Source: Deltaproteobacteria bacterium (GTDB lineage Bacteria > Desulfobacterota > Binatia > UBA9968). From it: DNA of 34,873 bases. The DNA lies in contig VBKE01000017.1 of the NCBI GenBank assembly GCA_005879605.1, positions 1-34,873 on the forward strand. The letters run 5' to 3'. The notes beneath the pieces are model-generated. The model was not told where the DNA came from. It was given only the letters and a program-made list of their open reading frames with translations, and did no database searches. Position 1 is the first letter of the stretch; each line of letters begins with the position of its first letter. Shown here piece by piece: positions 1 through 6,749 of the stretch. The position numbers were made by a program, and so were the translations under genes.

Positions 1-79
1 TTTCTTTTTGGTATGCGCGGCATCTGACAGCCACCCCGGCTGCTTGTCTTAAGCGGCAACGGACCAACAATTTTTCCAC

Positions 80-109
80 TTGACAATATATCGCAGCTTA
101 AAGTATACG
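80..109 (+). promoter_or_regulatory. Candidate sigma-70 promoter of the first lipoprotein/secreted pair
   Basis: A perfect TTGACA (80-85) is followed after 18 bases by TATACG (104-109, 4 of 6 matches), placing a start near 116, about 45 bases before the ATG at 161. GTCTTA hexamers occur at 46-51 and 138-143; the same hexamer forms the inverted repeat at 3115-3130. Judged by eye. Confidence 0.45.
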
Positions 110-160
110 ACTCTAGAATTATCTGCACATTACTTAGGTCTTACAATCTAGGGGGTTGAA

Positions 161-574
161 ATGAATAACGCAGCGGTGGTTACGAATATTGTATTAGTCT
201 GCGGGATTTTTGCTATCACATCCTGTTCCATGCAGGAGGAAAAGCCCGCGAAGCCAGCAACACCCGCTCCAACCGCGAAAACAGAGACCAAAGCGCCGGC
301 CGAGAAAGCTCCTGAAAAGGCGAAAGCTGAAAAGGCGAGCGGCGATATAGGGCTCATCGACACGGAAAAAAATTACATGATACTCGTCACGAAAGAAGGC
401 AAGCTTGTCACCCTCGACTTCGACGCGAAAACCAAGGCTTTCGAAATTACACCTACTCCTGCGAAAATAGCGGATGTTGGCCTGGGCTCTTCGGCGACCG
501 TGACATACACCCAAGAAACGGACAAAAACGTTGCAACCGGGTTGGAGTTCAAAGGGGCGAAGGGCGGAGATTAA
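161..574 (+). CDS. Small lipoprotein with a conserved 77-residue C-terminal domain (copy 1, lipoprotein type)
   Basis: The 137-residue product begins with a hydrophobic stretch ending in the lipobox I-T-S-C (Cys22), followed by Ser, so it should be lipidated and, by the usual +2 rule, sent to the outer membrane. Oddly, the region before the hydrophobic core has no Lys or Arg. Residues 25-58 are a Lys/Ala/Pro/Glu-rich linker. Residues about 60-137 form a domain shared with the genes at 622, 3255 and 3728, with invariant D-T-E-K-N-Y-M-I and K-T-K motifs. Its pattern (G-x-I-G-L-x-D ... DIGLGSSAVVEYT) resembles small OB-like beta-barrel domains; that is inference and no named family is recognised. 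The ATG is preceded by AGGGGG. The next gene, 47 bases on, encodes the soluble partner. Closest relative in the window is the lipoprotein at 3255, about three quarters identical over the domain. Confidence 0.85.
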   Translation: MNNAAVVTNIVLVCGIFAITSCSMQEEKPAKPATPAPTAKTETKAPAEKAPEKAKAEKASGDIGLIDTEKNYMILVTKEGKLVTLDFDAKTKAFEITPTPAKIADVGLGSSATVTYTQETDKNVATGLEFKGAKGGD

Positions 575-621
575 TTTGTATACGGCGTCGCTTTATTCTC
601 TAACTTGGAGGGATTAAAAAA

Positions 622-999
622 ATGAAAACGCAATCGAAGATTGTAGCCGGATGGGTTGTCCTACTGATGGTCTCTGTGGCTTTACCGGTGCCTGCCCAGG
701 AAAAGAAGACAGAGAAAAAAACAGAAGAAAAAAAGGCGGAGAAGACCAAAGCAGAGAAAGTCGCTGGTGACATCGGATTATTGGACACCGAAAAGAACTA
801 CATGATCGTCGTCACCAAGGACGGGAAACTGGTAACGATCGACTATAATCAGAAGACAAAAGTCACGGAGCTTCAAGAGAAGCCAGCGAAGATGGCCGAC
901 ATCGGTTTAGGTTCTGCGGCCACTGTAGAATACACGAAGAAAGGCGACAAAAACTTCATATCCAAGATCGAGTTTGCACCAGCAAAAGGCGGTGATTAG
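622..999 (+). CDS. Small secreted protein with the same conserved domain (copy 1, soluble type)
   Basis: The 125-residue product has a classical signal peptide (MKTQSK, then a hydrophobic run ending P-V-P-A) with likely cleavage before Gln-Glu. There is no lipobox Cys, so it should be soluble in the periplasm or outside. A Lys/Glu/Thr-rich charged segment (about residues 29-50) precedes the shared domain (about 48-125). The domain is closest to the protein at 3728, about four fifths identical by eye, and ends in the same A-K-G-G-D. A GGAGGG site lies before the ATG. It follows the lipoprotein gene in the same direction and probably shares its transcript. The function is unknown. It converges with the kinase gene ending at 1085, with no clear terminator between. 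Confidence 0.85.
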   Translation: MKTQSKIVAGWVVLLMVSVALPVPAQEKKTEKKTEEKKAEKTKAEKVAGDIGLLDTEKNYMIVVTKDGKLVTIDYNQKTKVTELQEKPAKMADIGLGSAATVEYTKKGDKNFISKIEFAPAKGGD

Positions 1000-1084
1000 G
1001 TCGGTCGCGGCAAACGGCAAATGATATGCTCGGCGTGGTTACGTCATCGCGAGCTCTCTGACGATTCGCTAACATCTTCCTCAA

Positions 1085-2257
1085 TTACAATAATTGCAAG
1101 GGCAGAACAAAGGATATTTTTGTTCCTTTGCCTGGGGCGGGGTCTATAAAGAATTCCCCCCCCAATTTCTTTATTCTTTCCTTCATCGTGTTTAATCCCA
1201 ACCCGCTACCATTGGTCGCCGCAGCCACTTCGAATCCTACTCCGTCATCGCTCAAAGTCCCATAAACTTCCGTTCCGTTTTGTTTCAAGAAAATTTCGGC
1301 TTGGGAAGCGTGAGAATGCCGAGTGACATTCATCAATCCCTCCCGTAGAACATAATAAAGCTCTCGCTCGATTTCATCTGGGATGTTGAGATCCTCCGGT
1401 TCTGCTTCCAAGATGACCCGCAATCCTAACCTGTCGCGCATGAACTTCAAATCATCTTTGAGTTTTTCGAGCAGCATTCCAGGCGGAAACGGCTGAATCT
1501 CCTTGCCTGCAAGAAATTGTCGAATTACCTTCATCGAGGTTCTAGAATCGTCCTCCATTGATCGGAGTTCCTGTTCAAGCTGCTGCGGAGACTCAATGAG
1601 GTACTTCCGGCAAGTCTCCAGGCGGAGAATGTGGGTAGCTAACGACTGAAGGAGACCGTCGTGGAGCTGTTGCATGATTCTTCGCCTCTCTTCAAGAGTT
1701 GCGACTTCTCCGGCTGTTTTCGAAAGAGCCAACAGTTTTTGGTTTTGTTTTTTTTCGAATTCACTGAGAAATCCGAAAATGTAGGCTAGAACCACGAGAT
1801 AAACGCTGCGGACAATGAAACGGTCGATACCGAGCGAATCATCCCAGTCGAAATCGAATCGAATGAATCCATAAAGGGCGACACCGGCTATGGCGGCGCT
1901 AAGGCCCCCTTTGATTCCATAACGGGAACTAGCCGTGATTACGGGAAAAAAATAGTAAACGAAAAACGGGGTTGCAGAGCCGCCAGTGGAAAAGACTATG
2001 AGTGAAACCCAGATCAAATCAAGACAAGTGGTGGCGAGCCCGATTTTTTTAGAATCCGCTCGTGCGCGTACGGTGAAATAAAGAATCACGAGGCTATAGA
2101 TCAAGAAAGAACCGAGAGATATATAAGAAAGCAGCGGGAATCTGGCGACTCTTGCGGGATTGAACTGAATGACTGCGACCGCGACAACGGCAAATCCAGC
2201 TCTGAGCCATGCCAAAATCCGTTCCTTTTGAAAAATCCATTGATCCTGGGGGGTCAT
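1085..2257 (-). CDS. Membrane sensor histidine kinase, NarL/DegS-type (HisKA_3)
   Basis: A 390-residue kinase. Residues about 10-165 hold five or six hydrophobic segments with little periplasmic sequence, so the signal is probably sensed in or near the membrane. The dimerisation/phosphoacceptor region has the HisKA_3 signature E-E-R-R-R-I-M-Q-Q-L-H-D-G with His199. The ATPase domain follows, with the N-box around R-E-G-L-M-N-V, D-D-G-V-G-F, and G-S-G-L-G-L-N-T-M. This architecture belongs to kinases that phosphorylate NarL/FixJ regulators, and such a regulator lies 63 bases upstream on the same strand. I start at the ATG at 2257 because GGAGGG sits 7 bases before it; a TTG at 2281 would add eight residues but lacks a good site. 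The two genes are flanked by both copies of the secreted-domain pair, which suggests a joint function (inference). Confidence 0.9.
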   Translation of the reverse strand: MTPQDQWIFQKERILAWLRAGFAVVAVAVIQFNPARVARFPLLSYISLGSFLIYSLVILYFTVRARADSKKIGLATTCLDLIWVSLIVFSTGGSATPFFVYYFFPVITASSRYGIKGGLSAAIAGVALYGFIRFDFDWDDSLGIDRFIVRSVYLVVLAYIFGFLSEFEKKQNQKLLALSKTAGEVATLEERRRIMQQLHDGLLQSLATHILRLETCRKYLIESPQQLEQELRSMEDDSRTSMKVIRQFLAGKEIQPFPPGMLLEKLKDDLKFMRDRLGLRVILEAEPEDLNIPDEIERELYYVLREGLMNVTRHSHASQAEIFLKQNGTEVYGTLSDDGVGFEVAAATNGSGLGLNTMKERIKKLGGEFFIDPAPGKGTKISFVLPLQLL

Positions 2258-2320
2258 ATCTCGCCCTCCGACGAGTGACAAACGTTGCGGACGGGACGCG
2301 AAGCGACTGAGATCAGCTCC

Positions 2321-3022
2321 TCACTGACTCTTTCCTCTTCCCGCGGTCGAGGAAGCTTCCAAATTGCCGCTGTGACCCATGATCAGGAGGGCGGCCTTGA
2401 AGCGGTTATTGACCTTCAGTTTGTCGAAGATATTGGTAAGGTGCGTTTTTACGGTTTTTTCACTTATAAAAATCTTTTTGCCGATCTCCTCGTTTGTCAG
2501 CCCCTCGGCCACTAATCTTAGGATTTCCATTTCTCTCTTCGTCAGAGTGCCGACAACATTATCGTAGGGGGTCTCGCTCACTTCATTCATCTGACCGTGG
2601 GCGATTTCCTCGAACGCATCGGCCGCGGGCATCTCTTTGTCGATCCACAGTCCCCCCTTGTGAATGGTCTTAATCGCTTGGAGTAACGTCGGAAAATCGA
2701 TACCTTTGAGAACGTAACCCCTGGCGCCTCCCTTGGCCGCGTTCAATATATTTTCGTCCTCGGAGTATGCGGTGAGAATGAGGACCTTGGTCGCGGCATT
2801 TTTTTCCTTTACCTCAAGAAGCGTCTGAACAACATCGCCTTTGGGCATTTTGACATCCAAAAGCAAGACGTCGGGTTTGGCGCGTTCAACGACCTTGGTG
2901 ACTTCATCCCCGCGGGAAGCTTCTCCGACGACAAGGATGTCTTTCTCCAAAGATAGGATTCTTCTGATTCCTTCGCGAAATAGGGTATGGTCGTCGGCAA
3001 CTACGACTTTAATAGGCAACAT
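2321..3022 (-). CDS. NarL/FixJ-family response regulator
   Basis: The 233-residue product has an N-terminal receiver domain: acidic pair Asp10-Asp11, phosphoacceptor Asp56 in L-L-L-D-V-K-M-P, then the conserved Thr in I-L-T-A-Y and the Lys in V-L-K-G. A linker of about 30 residues leads to a C-terminal LuxR/GerE helix-turn-helix (L-T-K-R-E-M-E-I-L and I-S-E-K-T-V-K-T-H). It is therefore a DNA-binding regulator, most likely phosphorylated by the adjacent kinase, with which it forms an operon. AGGGAG precedes the ATG. A good sigma-70-like promoter lies at 3056-3084, and a perfect inverted repeat about 73 bases before the predicted start point could be its own or another regulator's site. Target genes are not shown by sequence; the flanking secreted-domain genes are the obvious candidates. 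Confidence 0.93.
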   Translation of the reverse strand: MLPIKVVVADDHTLFREGIRRILSLEKDILVVGEASRGDEVTKVVERAKPDVLLLDVKMPKGDVVQTLLEVKEKNAATKVLILTAYSEDENILNAAKGGARGYVLKGIDFPTLLQAIKTIHKGGLWIDKEMPAADAFEEIAHGQMNEVSETPYDNVVGTLTKREMEILRLVAEGLTNEEIGKKIFISEKTVKTHLTNIFDKLKVNNRFKAALLIMGHSGNLEASSTAGRGKSQ

Positions 3023-3055
3023 GTCTATTCTCCCTAAAGCCTAAATGTAGACTGT

Positions 3056-3084
3056 AAGATATATGAAATACCCGAATCTGCCAA
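3056..3084 (-). promoter_or_regulatory. Candidate sigma-70 promoter of the regulator/kinase operon
   Basis: On the minus strand TTGGCA (3084-3079, 5 of 6) and TATCTT (3061-3056, 4 of 6) are separated by 17 bases. Transcription would start near 3049, about 27 bases before the ATG at 3022, leaving room for the AGGGAG ribosome site. Confidence 0.5.
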
Positions 3085-3114
3085 GAACGATTTTTCTTTA
3101 TCCCCTGTATTAAC

Positions 3115-3130
3115 TAAGACACTGGTCTTA
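3115..3130. promoter_or_regulatory. Perfect inverted repeat, candidate operator between divergent genes
   Basis: TAAGAC-ACTG-GTCTTA has 6-base arms and a 4-base centre. It lies between the divergent regulator gene (start 3022) and the lipoprotein gene (start 3255), centred about 73 bases upstream of the predicted regulator start point. The hexamer GTCTTA also occurs twice (46-51, 138-143) upstream of the other cassette copy. The arms could instead form a short hairpin. Confidence 0.35.
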
Positions 3131-3183
3131 TTCTAGGCAAATTAATCGGGCTCTTCGGCATAAAAAATACTACGCGAAGCGTA

Positions 3184-3213
3184 TTGAGATGACCGAGCTG
3201 TCACGATAAGTAT
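3184..3213 (+). promoter_or_regulatory. Weak candidate promoter of the second lipoprotein/secreted pair
   Basis: TTGAGA (3184-3189, 5 of 6) is followed after 17-18 bases by TAAGTA/AAGTAT (3207-3213), a poor -10 box that may need an activator. The downstream gene starts at 3255. Confidence 0.25.
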
Positions 3214-3254
3214 CTAAACAGTTTCAGCTTAAATTGGTTAATTTGGGGGGCAAG

Positions 3255-3683
3255 ATGAAAAGTCTTTTTGCACTAACGGGGTTAGTTTTTTTAATTTTTG
3301 CATTCTCCTCATGTTCCACTCAGGATGAGAAGCCCACCAAACCGGCGGCGCCTGCTGCAGCTGCTCCAGCCGCTAAAGCTGAAACCAAGGCGGCGCCTGC
3401 AGAAAAAGCTCCCGAGGAAAAGGCGGAAAAAGCGAAGGCCGAGAAAATTGCCGGTGATGTGGGCCTTCTCGATACGGAGAAGAACTACATGATTTTGGTT
3501 ACTAAAGAGGGAAAGCTCGTTACCCTTGATTTTGATCCGAAGACAAAAGCGACGGAGCTTGAGCCGACGCCTGCAAAGATCGCCGATATTGGTCTTGGCG
3601 CTTCCGCAGTTGTGGAATATACCAAGGAGGGGGACAAGGATCTTGCGACCAGTATTCAATTCAAGGCGGCAAAAGGCGAGTGA
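3255..3683 (+). CDS. Small lipoprotein with the conserved 77-residue domain (copy 2, lipoprotein type)
   Basis: The 142-residue product starts MKSLFAL and has a hydrophobic signal ending F-S-S-C (Cys20), a slightly atypical lipobox with Phe at -3; Ser at +2 predicts outer-membrane sorting. A long Ala/Pro/Lys/Glu-rich linker (about residues 25-63) could span part of the periplasm. The C-terminal domain (about 65-142) carries the same D-T-E-K-N-Y-M-I-L-V-T-K core as the gene at 161 and shares with it the P-T-P-A-K-I-A-D segment absent from the soluble paralogues. I chose the ATG at 3255, after a GGGGGG run, over the in-frame ATG at 3234, because it gives the proper N-terminus of a signal peptide. 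It is followed 44 bases later by the soluble partner, repeating the arrangement at 161-999. The function is unknown. Confidence 0.86.
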   Translation: MKSLFALTGLVFLIFAFSSCSTQDEKPTKPAAPAAAAPAAKAETKAAPAEKAPEEKAEKAKAEKIAGDVGLLDTEKNYMILVTKEGKLVTLDFDPKTKATELEPTPAKIADIGLGASAVVEYTKEGDKDLATSIQFKAAKGE

Positions 3684-3727
3684 TCAACGTCCGATGGTTT
3701 ATACACAGCGATCAGGAGGATAAAGCA

Positions 3728-4084
3728 ATGAAAAAAGCGAAATCAAAGGTTGTAGCTGGGTTGGCAATCTTACTGGTGGCGTCTATGGTGTCGACTGCAG
3801 TAGCCCAAGAAGAAAAGAAAGCGGAAAAGGCAAAAGCACAGAAGGTGTCAGGAGATATCGGCTTGTTAGACACAGAGAAGAACTACATGATAGTTGTTAC
3901 CAAGGAAGGGAAGCTGATGACACTTGATTTCAACCAAAAGACCAAAGCTACTGAACTAAAGGAGAAGGAAGCCAAATTGTCGGACATCGGCTTAGGGTCG
4001 TCTGCCGTCGTGGAGTACACCAAAAAAGGCGACAAGAACGTCCTCAGTAAGATTGAATTTACGCCTGCGAAAGGTGGCGATTAA
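3728..4084 (+). CDS. Small secreted protein with the same conserved domain (copy 2, soluble type)
   Basis: The 118-residue product has a signal peptide (MKKAKSK, hydrophobic core, then T-A-V-A before Gln-Glu-Glu) and no lipobox. A short Lys/Glu/Ala-rich segment leads into the shared domain, which ends A-K-G-G-D like the protein at 622; both soluble copies share S-K-I-E-F and lack the P-T-P motif of the lipoproteins. The ATG at 3728 follows an AGGAGG site 8 bases upstream; the in-frame ATG at 3680 overlaps the previous gene and would spoil the signal peptide, so it is rejected. A strong intrinsic terminator at 4123-4163 closes this two-gene unit. The biochemical role is unknown; a sensor ligand, adaptor or envelope-stress protein would each fit (inference). 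Confidence 0.86.
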   Translation: MKKAKSKVVAGLAILLVASMVSTAVAQEEKKAEKAKAQKVSGDIGLLDTEKNYMIVVTKEGKLMTLDFNQKTKATELKEKEAKLSDIGLGSSAVVEYTKKGDKNVLSKIEFTPAKGGD

Positions 4085-4122
4085 AAAGCGTCTATCCCAA
4101 AAAGATCAGATCCACATGCCGC

Positions 4123-4163
4123 GAAGTGGGTTTACTGTGACCCAAGCCCACTTCTCTTTTTTT
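4123..4163 (+). terminator. Rho-independent terminator of the second secreted-domain pair
   Basis: Arms GAAGTGGG (4123-4130) and CCCACTTC (4147-4154), extendable by two pairs including one G-U, are followed by seven T residues at 4157-4163. It reads on the plus strand, 39 bases after the stop at 4084. Confidence 0.85.
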
Positions 4164-4256
4164 GTAAATCTGCCAGGTGTTAACCGTTGAAGACCAAGCC
4201 GTTAGCTACGTGAGGTTTTGGCGACTCGGCTGATGAATGCGGGGAGAGAGGGTGAG

Positions 4257-4718
4257 TTAGAATCCCTCTTCTTCGAAATCATTAATGACAAGCTTGCGGT
4301 ATCCTCGTTCGTCTTCGAGGGTCTTTTGGCGTTTGCTTTCTTTTTCGTTTTCTTCCTGACATTTGACGCATAGACGGGTAAAAGGCAGGACTTTTAAGCG
4401 TCCCAATTGGATTTCGCCCTCGCAGCTCTCACAAATCCCGTAGGTCTTTTCCTTGATGCGCTGCAGCGCCTCGTCGATGGCCAGCAGCTTTTCACGCTCG
4501 CGGTCATTGAGGATGAAGTTTATTTCACGGTCTCTCTCGTCACTGGCCAAATCGTAGGTATCCCTGCCTTCATCTTTTTGGCCCTCAGTCTCTTCTTTTA
4601 CGCGGCCGTGCATTTCTCTAAGCAGCTGCTTCTTTGTTTCCTCCAACATTTCAGCAGCTTGCTTCAGGAAATCTCTTCGCTGTTTCTTTTCTTTTTCGGG
4701 GTCGGTTTTAGTAGCCAT
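4257..4718 (-). CDS. DksA/TraR-family C4 zinc-finger transcription regulator
   Basis: The 153-residue product is close to the length of E. coli DksA. The N-terminal half is a charged coiled coil, with D53-x-x-D56-x-A58 matching the tip motif through which DksA acts in the RNA polymerase secondary channel. Residues 93-120 form the C4 zinc finger: Y-G-x-C96-x-x-C99 and C117-x-x-C120. The family modulates initiation at stringent-response promoters with ppGpp; this one should act likewise (inference). The ATG at 4718 overlaps the end of rimO by 11 bases, which implies translational coupling; a GTG at 4730 and a TTG at 4733 are alternatives. It is the last gene of the minus-strand run from plsC. 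DksA paralogues are common, so I give no gene symbol. Confidence 0.88.
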   Translation of the reverse strand: MATKTDPEKEKKQRRDFLKQAAEMLEETKKQLLREMHGRVKEETEGQKDEGRDTYDLASDERDREINFILNDREREKLLAIDEALQRIKEKTYGICESCEGEIQLGRLKVLPFTRLCVKCQEENEKESKRQKTLEDERGYRKLVINDFEEEGF

Positions 4719-6072
4719 GGAGTTTTTCACCAATCAGGTCGTAATCTAAAGCGCCAGTAATCCGGACATCTGTCATATCGCCGGGCTGCGGCGAGTTTGT
4801 CTCACCGGTTAAGCTACGTTTCTCTACGAAGACAACGCCGTCAACTTCTGGTGCATGTGCTTGCGTTCGGCCGACAAGCTGTCCAGAATCGGAATCAATC
4901 GCATTGATCATAACTCGCTCAATGGTCCCGATCAAGGCCTCGTTGTTTTTTCGCGAAATGGCCGCTTGCAGATCCATGACTTCCTGCCATCGTCTTTCCT
5001 TTTCCTCTTCCGATATCTTGCCGTCCAGCTGGACTGCTGCGGTACCTTCTTCTTCGGAATACTTGAAGACCCCTAAGCGCTCAAAGCTGGTTTTTTCAAC
5101 GAAATCCAAAAGCTCCTCGAAATCTTCCTCCGTTTCACCGGGAAACCCGACAATCAATGAGGTCCGTAGCGTCAGCCCTGGAATGGATTCACGCAGTCTA
5201 TTTACCGCCTCTCGCACCGCGCTTCCGCTTTTGCCGCGCCTCATTCGTTGCAGCAACCGCGGGCTAATGTGCTGAAAGGGGATGTCGATGTATTTGCAAA
5301 TCTTGTCACTTGTTCGGATTAGGTCCAGCAGGGGTGCATCCAGAAAGTTGGGATAGGCATAAAGAAGCCGAATCCACACAAGGTCGGGAATCTCCACCAT
5401 TTCCCGTAGTAAGCGGTAGAGCGTTGTGCCGTCTTTTCGGTCCCTGCCATAGGCGGTCAGGTCCTGCGCGATGAGATTGATCTCCTTAACCCCTTCGGTT
5501 GCGAGGGTGGCGGCCTCTTTTACGATAGACTCAACGGATCGGCTTCGGTGGGGGCCCCGCAATTGAGGAATGATGCAAAATGCACACTTGTGGTCGCAAC
5601 CTTCCGAGACTTTGAGAAAAGCGCTATAAGATGGCGTGGTTCTGGCGCGCGGGGTCGCGTGATCGTACAGGTAAGTTGGAATTCCTATGTATCGTCTCTG
5701 GCGGGTGGATTCATGCGCACGGAGGATCTCCCCAATCCGCGGGACTTCGCCGGTTCCAATAAACAGATCCACTTCGGGCAACTCTTTGGCGAGCTCTTCC
5801 GGATAACGCTGTGAAAGGCAGCCAGCGACGACGAGCTTTTTGACCTTTCCTTCCTCTTTGAGCCGAGCGATTTCGAGGATGCTGTCGATGGATTCGGCCT
5901 TGGCCGCTTCGATGAATCCGCAGGTATTGACCAAGACCACGTCGGCATCGCCGGGTTCTTGAACCATTTCATAGTGGCTTTTCTGCAAGAGACCCGCCAT
6001 CACTTCGGAATCGACCAGATTGCGAGCGCAGCCCAGGCTTACGATGCTGACCCGTTGTTTTGGAAAACTCAT
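4708..6072 (-). CDS. rimO: Ribosomal protein S12 methylthiotransferase RimO
   Basis: This 454-residue radical-SAM enzyme adds a methylthio group to the conserved aspartate of ribosomal protein S12, using two 4Fe-4S clusters. The N-terminal UPF0004 domain has Cys15 (S-L-G-C-A-R-N), Cys51 and Cys85 for the auxiliary cluster. The radical-SAM motif C159-x3-C163-x2-C166 lies in S-E-G-C-D-H-K-C-A-F-C. A TRAM RNA-binding domain closes the C-terminus. The S-L-G-C-A-R-N-L-V-D-S-E start, with Ala rather than Pro or Gln, is typical of RimO rather than MiaB. Its ATG overlaps the lolA stop by four bases and its end overlaps the dksA-like start, so all three should be translated from one message. Confidence 0.95.
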   Translation of the reverse strand: MSFPKQRVSIVSLGCARNLVDSEVMAGLLQKSHYEMVQEPGDADVVLVNTCGFIEAAKAESIDSILEIARLKEEGKVKKLVVAGCLSQRYPEELAKELPEVDLFIGTGEVPRIGEILRAHESTRQRRYIGIPTYLYDHATPRARTTPSYSAFLKVSEGCDHKCAFCIIPQLRGPHRSRSVESIVKEAATLATEGVKEINLIAQDLTAYGRDRKDGTTLYRLLREMVEIPDLVWIRLLYAYPNFLDAPLLDLIRTSDKICKYIDIPFQHISPRLLQRMRRGKSGSAVREAVNRLRESIPGLTLRTSLIVGFPGETEEDFEELLDFVEKTSFERLGVFKYSEEEGTAAVQLDGKISEEEKERRWQEVMDLQAAISRKNNEALIGTIERVMINAIDSDSGQLVGRTQAHAPEVDGVVFVEKRSLTGETNSPQPGDMTDVRITGALDYDLIGEKLHGY

Positions 6073-6749
6073 TGGCCTAGTTCGACTACGTCGACCCCCT
6101 TCGGCACCTCGAGGCGAAAAAGCGAATCTTTGAGTCCCACCCCTTTGCGCATGCCCGACAGTCGGATGGTCGTTAAATTATTGGTGGCGTCGCGGACGCT
6201 CACCCATAGAATATCAGATGAATTTTTGGCGACTCCGAGAAGAATTTCGCTAAAGCCTCCCGATTCTCCCTTAGGCTCCAGGCGCAAAATATACTGGCTT
6301 TCCTCAGTCGCTTTGAGCACGGCGTTGAAATCCTTTTTCAGATTGCCGATGCCCAGCAGAAAGGAAAGCGGAATGTCGGAACGGAAGGCATTTTTTAAAG
6401 GGCTTTTAATGATTTGATTCTGCTCCGGCTGATAGAAATAAAGATACTTTCCATCGGCAAGCACGAACTGACCCTTCGGCTCTTCATAGCGCCAAAACAT
6501 CTTGCCGGGCCGCTTGAAAGACACTTGTCCCGAGGCCTTAAGGTTACGATTGAGTGTCTTCACTTCGGTTTCCTGGCGAAAATCGGCGACAAAGTCGACT
6601 GTCGCCTCGTAGTTTTTTTGCAGGCTATCAACGATGGCGTCGGCGTTTTTGCCTTCTGCCGCGAAGCTCTGATCTAGGCAGAGCGCAAAAATAATCAGCA
6701 ACCCGCACAGCTTGCCGAGTTCCGTTTTACGCTTCGATTCTTCTCGCAT
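6069..6749 (-). CDS. lolA: Outer-membrane lipoprotein carrier protein LolA
   Basis: The 226-residue product has an N-terminal signal segment (Lys/Arg-rich start, hydrophobic G-L-L-I-I-F-A-L stretch, probable cleavage after S-F-A). It then follows the LolA pattern: A-D-F-R-Q-E-T near the start, G-x-V-S-F-K-R-P-G-K-M-F-W-R-Y, and the D-G-K-Y-L-Y-F-Y-Q-P strand pair. LolA carries mature lipoproteins across the periplasm from LolCDE to LolB or the outer membrane. That fits the lipoproteins encoded elsewhere in the window. The ATG lies 23 bases inside the end of ftsK and no strong ribosome site is visible, so coupling to ftsK translation is likely. Confidence 0.9.
   Translation of the reverse strand: MREESKRKTELGKLCGLLIIFALCLDQSFAAEGKNADAIVDSLQKNYEATVDFVADFRQETEVKTLNRNLKASGQVSFKRPGKMFWRYEEPKGQFVLADGKYLYFYQPEQNQIIKSPLKNAFRSDIPLSFLLGIGNLKKDFNAVLKATEESQYILRLEPKGESGGFSEILLGVAKNSSDILWVSVRDATNNLTTIRLSGMRKGVGLKDSLFRLEVPKGVDVVELGQ

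Noticed and set aside
94..102. CAGCTTAAA shared between the upstream regions of both lipoprotein genes (also 3225-3233)
   Set aside because: Nine bases at different distances from the ATG (59 versus 22 bases); likely chance.
1..160. Possible end of an upstream gene at the left edge
   Set aside because: All three plus-strand frames stop quickly and none resembles a known C-terminus.
1082..1096. CAATTA-CAA-TAATTG inverted repeat at the kinase stop codon
   Set aside because: AT-rich, short and without a T-run; too weak to call a terminator or operator.
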